Both the position numbers and the translations under genes were made by a program. A DNA stretch of 8,231 nt from an uncultured Flavobacteriia bacterium (GTDB lineage: Bacteria; Bacteroidota; Bacteroidia; Flavobacteriales_D; Crocinitomicaceae): contig CAIYXD010000304.1 of the NCBI GenBank assembly GCA_903930085.1, positions 1 through 8,231 of the forward strand, given 5' to 3'. The notes under the pieces are model-generated. The model worked only from the letters and a program-made list of their open reading frames with translations. It made no database searches and was not told the DNA's origin. Each line of letters opens with the position of its first letter. Positions within the stretch are counted from its first letter, which is position 1. This document shows, piece by piece, positions 1 to 6,375 of this stretch.

Positions 1-645
1 GATGCCAATATTCCAACTCGGCGCCTTTTGTACCATTTTATCCAACTTCTTGTTCCAGTCTTTTATTCCTGAAATGTTATTTCCAGGCTTTGTAAATGGG
101 TTAAAAATAAAGGAAGTGTGTTTTTTTAGAATCCCACTTAGGTCGCCTTCAATATGCGTTTCCTTTTTGGTTAGTTTCGTGGAACCCCCAACCGCCAATA
201 AACTTGCGCTATAAAAGGTTTCTGGTAAATCCAACTCATGAAGCGTGGAAATTTGCCGCAAAGATGCTTTTTGAAAAGACCGAATTGTTTCTTCCGTTAC
301 CGGAATCCGTTTACTTGGTGATCCTGTTGTGCCGGATGATAAAGCGTAATGTTTGATTCGACCTGGCCACGTGTGGTCTTTTGTTCCTTCGATGGATTGT
401 TTTAACCATTTATCGTAAAACTCATCATAATCGGTTATTGGGACATTGTTTTGAAAGGAGTCGACGAGTTCATCTTGTTGTATTATATCTTGAAAGTCGT
501 GGTGCTTACCAAAATTAGTTCCTTTTGCTGTAAACACTAATTTTTCCAATGTTTTCAACTGGTTTATATACTCTTTTCCCTTATTGAAATTTCTTTTATA
601 CGTAATTTCAGTTGTTTTCTTGAGTAATTTTCCAATAATTGGCAT
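1..645 (-). CDS. GH3 auxin-responsive-promoter family protein, N-terminal part (cut by left window edge)
   Basis: An open frame on the minus strand starts at the ATG at 645-643 and runs 215 codons without a stop to the window edge. Residues 101-108 read ALSSGTTG, the glycine/serine/threonine-rich ATP-binding loop of adenylate-forming enzymes, followed by SPSKRIPVT as is usual in GH3 proteins. The N-terminal pattern (helical start, KGTNFGKHHDF at 41-51, VPITDYDEF at 68-76) also fits GH3. Plant GH3 enzymes adenylate acyl acids such as indole-acetate and jasmonate and join them to amino acids. The substrate of bacterial members is not established, so I give none. The full family length is about 500 residues, so more than half lies outside the window. 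The start is preceded by a good minus-strand -7 box at 663-670. I am fairly sure of the family and do not know the reaction. Confidence 0.85.
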   Translation of the reverse strand, partial: MPIIGKLLKKTTEITYKRNFNKGKEYINQLKTLEKLVFTAKGTNFGKHHDFQDIIQQDELVDSFQNNVPITDYDEFYDKWLKQSIEGTKDHTWPGRIKHYALSSGTTGSPSKRIPVTEETIRSFQKASLRQISTLHELDLPETFYSASLLAVGGSTKLTKKETHIEGDLSGILKKHTSFIFNPFTKPGNNISGIKDWNKKLDKMVQKAPSWNIGI

Positions 646-646
646 G

Positions 647-656
647 AACTTAAGTT
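647..656. repeat. 10-bp perfect palindrome between GH3 promoter box and start codon
   Basis: AACTTAAGTT is its own reverse complement. It sits between the candidate -7 box and the GH3 ATG, where a bound repressor would block transcription. It overlaps a short direct repeat of TTAAGT (650-655 and 656-661). It is an operator candidate only, because short AT-rich palindromes are common. Confidence 0.25.
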
Positions 657-662
657 TAAGTG

Positions 663-670
663 CAAATATA
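663..670 (-). promoter_or_regulatory. Candidate Bacteroidota -7 promoter element for the GH3 gene
   Basis: Read on the minus strand this is TATATTTG, a perfect match to the TAnnTTTG -7 consensus of the Bacteroidota primary sigma factor. It lies 17 bases upstream of the GH3 start codon, so the leader would be roughly ten bases. I do not see a convincing -33 TTG element at the expected distance. An exact 8-base consensus can occur by chance in AT-rich DNA. Confidence 0.4.
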
Positions 671-775
671 AAATAAATCTAATCTATAAAAACCACTTTC
701 CCTACTCCTATTCAATTTTGTTTTAAGTCTTCAACCAATACAAAAGCAATCGAACGTATAGAAAGTACAAATATG

Positions 776-795
776 TAAAAAGATTTCTCTTTTTA
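776..795. repeat. 8-bp inverted repeat (hairpin-capable dyad) upstream of the universal stress gene
   Basis: The arms TAAAAAGA (776-783) and TCTTTTTA (788-795) are perfect reverse complements around a TTTC loop. A second, overlapping arrangement pairs AAAGATTT (779-786) with AAATCTTT (806-813). Both lie just upstream of the candidate -7 box at 819-826, in the -30 to -55 region. It could be an operator or just A/T-tract symmetry. On either strand it also looks like a weak intrinsic terminator. Confidence 0.3.
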
Positions 796-818
796 AAGTC
801 ACAAAAAATCTTTATTAT

Positions 819-826
819 TACATTTG
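819..826 (+). promoter_or_regulatory. Candidate Bacteroidota -7 promoter element for the universal stress gene
   Basis: TACATTTG matches the TAnnTTTG -7 consensus exactly and points towards the stress gene that begins 31 bases downstream, giving a leader of about 25 bases. No clear -33 TTG is visible at the usual 19-21 base spacing, where the sequence is an A-rich tract. No Shine-Dalgarno sequence precedes the ATG, as is normal in this phylum. Confidence 0.4.
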
Positions 827-857
827 TATAGGAAAACAAACGCTAGAAATACTCCTC

Positions 858-1682
858 ATGAATAGAAAAACCTTTATTGTACCCCACGATTTTACGCCGG
901 TTGCAGATATTGCCTTACAACACGCTGTTGCGACAGCAAAACCTTTAGATGCAAAGGTGTATGTTTTACATGTTGTTGCAAAAGAAAAAAACATTGATGA
1001 GGCGGAAGAAAAATTAAAATCTATATTAAGTTCTTTTAATGCAGATGGCGTTGAGCTAATTCCATACGTTCGAATTGGTAGTATCTATGAAGAGATTGGC
1101 GATTTTGCTGCGGAATTGCATGCCGAGCTTATTTTTATGGGAACACACGGAGCACACGGTTGGCAGCACCTTACGGGAAGTAACGCGCTAAAAGTAATCA
1201 CAAGCTCAAGTGTTCCGTTTATAGTTGTACAAGAAAAAGGAATTAAAGAAACCGGGTACGATGATATTGTTGTGCCAATGGATCTTCATAAAGAAACAAA
1301 GCAAAAGCTTGCTATCGTTGCGAATTTGGCTACGTATTTCAAATCTCGCGTTCATGTGATTACGCCGGATGAAACAGACGAGTTCTTGAAACACCAAGTT
1401 CAAGCCAATATTCAATTCGCAAACAGATTTTTCTCTGAAAGAGGAATTGAAATTACGACAACGGTTGCACCAAGTAGCGGCTTTGATAAAGAAGTTGTGA
1501 AACACGCGGTGAATATTGATGCGGATTTAATTGCAATAATGAATTTGAATAAAAGTAATTTCTTAAGTTCCATTACAGCAAATTATGAGCAATATATCAT
1601 TACAAACGATGCAAAAATTCCTGCCTTGGTTGTAAATCCGATAGATTTAAACCCATACGGACAAAGCGTATTGTTTAGTTAA
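858..1682 (+). CDS. Two-domain universal stress protein (UspA family)
   Basis: This 274-residue protein holds two tandem Usp domains, roughly residues 1-126 and 134-262. The first starts with a beta strand and acidic residue (FIVPHDFT, 6-13) and ends with an ATP-loop-like motif: G95-T-H-G98, then G107-S108, then SVPFIVVQ at 118-125. The canonical spacing is G-x2-G-x9-G-S/T; here there are eight residues between G98 and G107. The second domain keeps the fold pattern (YDDIVVPMD at 134-142, DADLIAIMNL at 221-230, IPALVVNP at 254-261) but has no glycine loop, so it probably does not bind nucleotide. Usp proteins are cytoplasmic stress or starvation factors and often form dimers; a tandem protein may act as a built-in dimer. 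The gene stands alone, with its own candidate promoter and terminator, divergent from GH3 and convergent with the cyclase gene. The start follows directly from the candidate promoter region. Confidence 0.92.
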   Translation: MNRKTFIVPHDFTPVADIALQHAVATAKPLDAKVYVLHVVAKEKNIDEAEEKLKSILSSFNADGVELIPYVRIGSIYEEIGDFAAELHAELIFMGTHGAHGWQHLTGSNALKVITSSSVPFIVVQEKGIKETGYDDIVVPMDLHKETKQKLAIVANLATYFKSRVHVITPDETDEFLKHQVQANIQFANRFFSERGIEITTTVAPSSGFDKEVVKHAVNIDADLIAIMNLNKSNFLSSITANYEQYIITNDAKIPALVVNPIDLNPYGQSVLFS

Positions 1683-1706
1683 TCTGTAATGCTTAAAACG
1701 ATTTAG

Positions 1707-1733
1707 AACCTGGAGTTTTCTCCGGGTTTTTTT
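1707..1733 (+). terminator. Rho-independent terminator of the universal stress gene
   Basis: AACCTGGAG (1707-1715) pairs with CTCCGGGTT (1720-1728) over nine pairs, one of them G-T, around a TTTT loop. A run of seven T residues (1727-1733) follows. It begins 24 bases after the stop codon. The minus-strand cyclase gene ends 33 bases beyond it, so the same hairpin, although its T tail is poor in that direction (CTAAATCGTTTT), may also slow transcription from the other side. I see no separate terminator for the cyclase gene. Confidence 0.9.
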
Positions 1734-1766
1734 ATGGAATAATTTCTTTGAAAGTGGGAGTTTAAA

Positions 1767-4700
1767 TCAATCTTCGTACTTATTTACCTCTAGTCGACGC
1801 ATTACTTCCTCTAAGTTTTTCAACTTCTTCTCTTTTCTCGTTTTAATTGCTGTCTCTGTAAAATATACGTGGGCATTTAAAAATTGAACTTGGATCTCGT
1901 CCCACTTTTTATCACTATCAATTTTGCCGTTTTCCTTAAGCTCTTTTCGCAGGCGATCGGCAATTTCATGAAAATCATCTCTTCCCAAATAGTCCAAATC
2001 TGCATCACAAATTATTTCTTCTAGCTTATTTTTTGGTTTATGTGGAATTTGTGTGACAAAGATCAGCTCTTTAATGATTTTTATATGCTCTTCAGTGTAA
2101 CCGTATTTTGGAAGGATTTCGGCTGCCAAACGCGCACCTATTGGCTCGTTCTTTTCGTATTTTTCAATAAATCCAGCATCGTGATACGTTGCCGCAGACT
2201 TTAATAAAAACAATCCTTCGTCTGTAACACCTTCCATCAACGCTAGTCTTTCAACCGCTTTTACAACATCTTTTGTATGTTGTATACTGTGGTAATACAA
2301 ATTTTCGGAAAGGCCTTTTTCAAGAACTTTGATAATGTGGCGTTCCGCTTTATAATAGTTTATTGCGCTATAGTGATGAAGGTTAACAATTTCCTGAAAA
2401 CGAGCATTTGGAAAAACGCCCTCCCCATTTATGGATAGTTCTGGTTTTATTCGTTCCACCGTGTACATGTCCAAAATTCCGCGGCTTTTGGTTTGCGCTT
2501 TCCCTCTGAAAACACATTCAAAATAAGGTTCTATTAACTTAAATGTGTTTCCTGTAATAGTAACTTTTCCTGGCTCACCAAGCATTTCCATGCGCTGCGC
2601 GTGGTTCACTGTTGCACCCCAAACATCAAATGCTAAACGCTCGCTTCCAATTACACCCGCGGTAACTTCGCCTGTGTTTATTCCTAAACGCAGTTCCCAA
2701 TAATCCAAATTACTAATTAATGCTTCATTTTTTAGTCTGCGCATGTAATCCTGGATCTGCAATGCAGCCAAACACGTGTCAATAGGATTGGTTTTATTGC
2801 GAACAGGAACGCCCCCAGCACACATGTAAGCGTCACCAATTGTTTTTATTTTTTCAAGGTTGTTGTTAACTATAATTTCATCAAATTTTCGGAAATAAAC
2901 ATCCAATTTTCGCACAAGCTCTGTTGGATTCATGCGTTCAGCGATTTTTGTGAAACCGACAAAATCGGTAAACAATACCGAAACGGTTTTATATGCTCTT
3001 GCGTTCACTGAGCCCGTTTTCTTAAGTTCCTCTGCTGTTGACTCCGGTATAACGTTGCGCAGTAATTTTTCGGTTTTATCTTTTTCAATTTGAAGAAGGC
3101 GCTGTTGCTCCACTACTTTGTTCTTTTCTTCTTCCAACTGCTTTCGTTGGCTTTCTATTTTTACGTTTTGAGCACGAATTTCCTTTGTTCGTTTTGCAAT
3201 TTTCATCTCTAGTCGAACCTGTTCTCTTCGCTCAAAATTTATCCTTTTGTGAATTAAAAAGCGGATTAATAAAGCCAAAACAGCAGCAATAGAGAGCCAA
3301 AACCACCACGTTGCCCAAAAAGGAGATTTAATATGAATTAGTAAAACCGCCGGAACCGCTCCCCAACTTCCCTCGCCGATGCGCGCGTAAATAGCCAACT
3401 TATACGTTCCTGGAGAAAGGGAATTGAAACGCAATTCATTCGTGCTACCTATCATTATTTCTCCTTCGTCGGATCCTTCCAGTTTGTATTTGTAGTTTAT
3501 CAATTCTGGGTTGCTTAAATCAGAAGGTTGGAAACGAATAGTGAAACTGCGTTGGCGATACGATAAATCAATGTAATCCGTTTGAGAAACCGGTCTCACT
3601 AGTGGCGAGCCTTTTTCATTCGGCTTAAGCCAACCTTTATCCAATTTAAACCGTGTAATGGATACCGCCACATCTGGTTTTGAAAAATATAATTTCTCTG
3701 GATGAAAATAGTTGAACCCATAAATTCCCCCAAAAAATAGTTCTCCTGTTTTCGAAAGCAAAAACGCACCGGAGTTAAATTCATTACTCATCAAACCGTC
3801 TGTTTCTGCGTAATTCGTTGTTGCAAACGTTTTTGGATTGAATCTGCAAATTCCTTTGTTTGTGCTTAACCACAAATTACCATCTTTTCCCTCAAGCACA
3901 CTATAAACAACGTTGTTAGGCAAGCCGTTTTTTGATGTAAATGATTCCATTTTTTGCGTATTCTCGTCCCAACGCATTAAACCAGAACCAAATGTTCCAA
4001 ACCAAAATTCTTTTTTCCCAGTTGTGCAAATAGAAGTAATATAGTCTTTTGATTTCGAGAGTAAAGCAGAATTAAAGCGGTATGGCACAATGTTAAGCCC
4101 TGATTTTTTCTCGGATAAAACACTCAGTTCTCCCGTGGCTGTTGCAAACCATATTTTACCTTGTTTATCCTTGTAAACCAGGCGACACGCTCCAGCTGTA
4201 ATCGTCTTTTCCTTGTTTTTTGAGTCGTGTTCAAATGGAGTTGCTTTCTTTTTTTTAAGGTCAATTAATACTACGCCACTTTTTGTTCCTACAAAATACT
4301 GCTCCTCTTTCCAAGAAACAATTGAATACATTTTCAGGTGTTTAATTGCTTCTTGTTTGCTGAAAAAATCAATTTTTTTAAACGTGTATTTTTTAGTGTT
4401 GGAAATAACCAACTCAAAAAGTCCATCCAAACAACCAACCAGTATACGGTTTTCTGCCAAAGGAAATAGGGATATAACAGCGGTTTCTGTTCCTTCTCCC
4501 GTAATGGATTGGGAATTATCTCGGTAAAATTGTTCGAATTTTGCTGTTGTTCTGTTGTACCTCGAAACACCGATATCCGTTCCTATATATACATATCTTG
4601 CGGCGGCATCTTCGGCAAAGCACCATACGTTGGGGGTTGGAATTCCATGTTCCATATTTCCACTTGGTCCAACACCAAAAAACCCTTGATTATTAGGATC

Positions 4701-5675
4701 AAAACTTGCCAATCCTCTTTCTGTTCCAATCCAAAATGTGCCAGATTTATCGTAAAAAAGCAGGTTAATATCATTAAATAATAAAGCGCGTTTCTGAAAT
4801 ATATCTTCTGTACTATTAAAAACACTTCCGTCCTCTGAAATGGTAAATAAACCCTTGTTGGTGGTTCCTATAAACCACTTGTTTTTATCCGACAAATAAA
4901 CGTCTGAAACGCCCATAAAACCAAATTCTTCCTCTAATTTCTGGAATTTTGGCTCTGTTTTTTGTGTTAAGATAGAATATTCGTATACACCTTGATTTGT
5001 TCCTAAAATTATTTTAATGTCTTCGCACTGCACAATTTTTTGAACAACGACAGGGTTTGGGCTTTTACTTTTTAGCGGAATATGGGTTGTCGCGGTTCTT
5101 GCAGAGTTAACACTAAACAAACCTTTATCTTCCGTATTTATGAATATTTCTCCCGTTTTTGAGATAAAAACAGCCTGAATGTTCTTCGTTGGAACAAAAA
5201 AGGATGGTTTTTGAACTTTTTTTGTGTTTCGATTAAAACGCATTAAACCATTACCACTTGTTCCTATCCAAATTTCTCCGTCAACATCTAAACAAATACT
5301 TGTTATATGCAACGCGCTTTGAAATCCAAAAGTGTAGGTTGTAAACAGTTCGGTATATGGATCAAACAATGTTAATCCGTTGGTTGTGCCAAACCACAAT
5401 TTTCCATCCGCTGTTTTAACTGAGCAGGTGATATATTGGCTTTCTATTCCTTTTGTATTGTCGGAGGTGAAAACCTCAAATGTTTTACCATCAAAGCGAT
5501 TTAAACCATCTTGCGTGCCAATCCACAAGGCGTTTTTATCGTCTTGTAAAATCGTAGTGACAGAACTTTGGGAAAGACCATCGTTAATGGTGTAATTTCT
5601 AAATCGGTAAGCGGTTTGGGTAAATGTAAAATTCACACCGCATAGCAATAATAAGAATACAACTGTTTTTTTCAT
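1767..5675 (-). CDS. Membrane sensor: 14-blade propeller, Y_Y_Y, TM, coiled coil, adenylate cyclase and HD phosphohydrolase
   Basis: This 1302-residue protein opens with a signal peptide (1-20, hydrophobic 4-18). Fourteen blade motifs of the WIGT-x3-GL-x-RF type follow, at about residues 51, 94, 136, 178, 223, 268, 315, 363, 412, 461, 509, 558, 602 and 647, spaced 42-49 apart; this fits two seven-bladed two-component-regulator propellers. A Y_Y_Y domain (about 701-782), one membrane helix (about 786-807) and a charged coiled coil (about 810-872) come next. The class III cyclase domain (about 895-1075) has metal aspartates D904 and D948, adenine-selecting K944 and D1017, and transition-state N1024 and R1028, so ATP to cAMP is predicted. 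The last domain (about 1110-1275) is HD type: H1129, H1133, H1165-D1166 and D1224/D1226. The propellers should be periplasmic and the catalytic domains cytoplasmic. No histidine kinase, receiver or AraC domain is present. The gene follows ferritin by 49 bp. Domain calls are firm; the cAMP-hydrolase role of HD and the ligand are inference or unknown. Confidence 0.93.
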   Translation of the reverse strand: MKKTVVFLLLLCGVNFTFTQTAYRFRNYTINDGLSQSSVTTILQDDKNALWIGTQDGLNRFDGKTFEVFTSDNTKGIESQYITCSVKTADGKLWFGTTNGLTLFDPYTELFTTYTFGFQSALHITSICLDVDGEIWIGTSGNGLMRFNRNTKKVQKPSFFVPTKNIQAVFISKTGEIFINTEDKGLFSVNSARTATTHIPLKSKSPNPVVVQKIVQCEDIKIILGTNQGVYEYSILTQKTEPKFQKLEEEFGFMGVSDVYLSDKNKWFIGTTNKGLFTISEDGSVFNSTEDIFQKRALLFNDINLLFYDKSGTFWIGTERGLASFDPNNQGFFGVGPSGNMEHGIPTPNVWCFAEDAAARYVYIGTDIGVSRYNRTTAKFEQFYRDNSQSITGEGTETAVISLFPLAENRILVGCLDGLFELVISNTKKYTFKKIDFFSKQEAIKHLKMYSIVSWKEEQYFVGTKSGVVLIDLKKKKATPFEHDSKNKEKTITAGACRLVYKDKQGKIWFATATGELSVLSEKKSGLNIVPYRFNSALLSKSKDYITSICTTGKKEFWFGTFGSGLMRWDENTQKMESFTSKNGLPNNVVYSVLEGKDGNLWLSTNKGICRFNPKTFATTNYAETDGLMSNEFNSGAFLLSKTGELFFGGIYGFNYFHPEKLYFSKPDVAVSITRFKLDKGWLKPNEKGSPLVRPVSQTDYIDLSYRQRSFTIRFQPSDLSNPELINYKYKLEGSDEGEIMIGSTNELRFNSLSPGTYKLAIYARIGEGSWGAVPAVLLIHIKSPFWATWWFWLSIAAVLALLIRFLIHKRINFERREQVRLEMKIAKRTKEIRAQNVKIESQRKQLEEEKNKVVEQQRLLQIEKDKTEKLLRNVIPESTAEELKKTGSVNARAYKTVSVLFTDFVGFTKIAERMNPTELVRKLDVYFRKFDEIIVNNNLEKIKTIGDAYMCAGGVPVRNKTNPIDTCLAALQIQDYMRRLKNEALISNLDYWELRLGINTGEVTAGVIGSERLAFDVWGATVNHAQRMEMLGEPGKVTITGNTFKLIEPYFECVFRGKAQTKSRGILDMYTVERIKPELSINGEGVFPNARFQEIVNLHHYSAINYYKAERHIIKVLEKGLSENLYYHSIQHTKDVVKAVERLALMEGVTDEGLFLLKSAATYHDAGFIEKYEKNEPIGARLAAEILPKYGYTEEHIKIIKELIFVTQIPHKPKNKLEEIICDADLDYLGRDDFHEIADRLRKELKENGKIDSDKKWDEIQVQFLNAHVYFTETAIKTRKEKKLKNLEEVMRRLEVNKYED

Positions 5676-5724
5676 TAGAACATGAACACCGACTTATTGG
5701 TCTTTGTTTATTTTTTATGTTTCG

Positions 5725-6249
5725 TTAGCCGTTATAGCCCGAATCTTTTGACGGTGCAGGTTGCATGGTCGCGTTTTCTAAATCTCGATCAAACATATAC
5801 ATTCCGCCCTTATCGCCGCCGATGAGTTTTAACTTATCCAACACCATTCTCGCCAAGGCTTCCTCTTCCAACTGCTCAGAAACATACCATTGTACAAAAT
5901 TATGGGTTGTATAATCTTTTTCTTGTAAACAAATATCTACCAGATTATTAATACTCTCGGTTACACTTATTTCGTGCTGCAAAAGCAGTTCAAAAACATT
6001 CACAAGATCATTGAATTCAACCGGTGGTTTTTCAACTGGTGGAACGATTGCTTTTCCGCCACGTTCATTAACGAATTTAACCAACTTCAACATGTGAAAG
6101 CGCTCCTCATCGGAATGGCTATACATAAATTTTGCGGTTCCGTTCAGCCCATTGTTCTCTGACCAAGAGGCCATTGCTAAATAAAATTGGGAAGAAGATG
6201 CTTCTTTTTGGATCTGATCGTTTAAGGCTGCTTCAACGCGTGTGTTCAT
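5725..6249 (-). CDS. ftnA: Bacterial non-heme ferritin (FtnA-like)
   Basis: This 174-residue protein is close in length to E. coli FtnA (165). It aligns with FtnA along its length with a one-residue offset. The ferroxidase residues are all visible: E16, E49, H52, E93, Q126 and E129 (FtnA E17, E50, H53, E94, Q127, E130), with E125 and E128 as third-site ligands and the conserved Y23. The QWYVSEQ segment (120-126) is diagnostic. A short C-terminal tail after about residue 160, rich in Pro, Ser and Gly, extends beyond the E. coli protein. The family forms a 24-subunit cytoplasmic shell that oxidises Fe(II) and stores it as ferric mineral, protecting against iron-driven oxidative damage. The gene is divergent from RNase R and first in a probable two-gene unit with the cyclase. 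A -7 box at 6263-6270 gives a very short leader. I see no clear Fur box. Confidence 0.95.
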   Translation of the reverse strand: MNTRVEAALNDQIQKEASSSQFYLAMASWSENNGLNGTAKFMYSHSDEERFHMLKLVKFVNERGGKAIVPPVEKPPVEFNDLVNVFELLLQHEISVTESINNLVDICLQEKDYTTHNFVQWYVSEQLEEEALARMVLDKLKLIGGDKGGMYMFDRDLENATMQPAPSKDSGYNG

Positions 6250-6262
6250 ATCGTGTTTTTTA

Positions 6263-6270
6263 CAAAGTTA
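6263..6270 (-). promoter_or_regulatory. Candidate Bacteroidota -7 promoter element for ferritin (and possibly the cyclase)
   Basis: On the minus strand this reads TAACTTTG, an exact match to TAnnTTTG. It ends 13 bases before the ferritin ATG, so the leader would be only about 5-10 bases. No good -33 TTG is evident. The short spacing weakens the call, but nothing else in 6250-6375 matches the consensus on this strand as well. Confidence 0.35.
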
Positions 6271-6302
6271 TACATCTTACTTATTATAATTTAAATATAC
6301 GT

Positions 6303-6345
6303 TAAGTTTATCGAAAAGACCATTTTTTAATACCTAATAAACTTA
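6303..6345. repeat. 9-bp inverted repeat in the ferritin/RNase R divergent region
   Basis: TAAGTTTAT (6303-6311) and ATAAACTTA (6337-6345) are perfect reverse complements separated by 25 bases. The right arm touches the candidate RNase R -7 box. The pair could be two half-sites for a regulator that acts on both divergent genes, or the base of a long AT-rich hairpin. Chance is a real alternative in DNA this AT-rich. Confidence 0.3.
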
Positions 6346-6351
6346 TCTTCG
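6344..6351 (+). promoter_or_regulatory. Weak candidate -7 element for RNase R
   Basis: TATCTTCG matches TAnnTTTG except at one T and lies 24 bases upstream of the RNase R start codon, a sensible leader length. A similar box (TAACTTCG, 6364-6371) is too close to the ATG to serve. There is no clear -33 element. Confidence 0.22.
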
Positions 6352-6375
6352 GTAAAATACTATTAACTTCGTTAC

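Noticed and set aside
2..214. 70-codon plus-strand open frame at the left edge
   Set aside because: It lies entirely antisense to the GH3 gene, whose minus-strand frame has clear family motifs.
765..776. TACAAATATGTA as a possible CRP-type cAMP receptor site
   Set aside because: Only TACA/TGTA arms match; it lacks the TGTGA-n6-TCACA core and no receptor gene is in the window.
1206..1505. 99-codon minus-strand open frame inside the universal stress gene
   Set aside because: Antisense shadow with a low-complexity Asn/Arg/Phe-rich product and no domain signal.
4213..4781. Plus-strand open frames of 104 and 90 codons opposite the propeller region
   Set aside because: They are antisense to the repeated propeller coding sequence and their products show no family motif or promoter context.
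3599..4825. Three minus-strand alternative frames (61, 78 and 80 codons) inside the sensor gene
   Set aside because: They are out-of-frame readings of the propeller region; the main frame has continuous blade motifs.
1767..5675. Possible classical hybrid histidine kinase, as the propeller and Y_Y_Y sensor would suggest
   Set aside because: No H-box, ATP-binding kinase motifs, receiver or AraC domain are found; cyclase and HD motifs occupy the cytoplasmic part instead.
5974..6162. 62-codon plus-strand frame opposite ferritin
   Set aside because: Antisense to a gene with complete ferroxidase residues; no motif of its own.
6271..6300. AT-rich palindromic stretch upstream of ferritin as a Fur box
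   Set aside because: It contains only a short ATTTAAAT palindrome and does not resemble the GATAAT-repeat Fur consensus.
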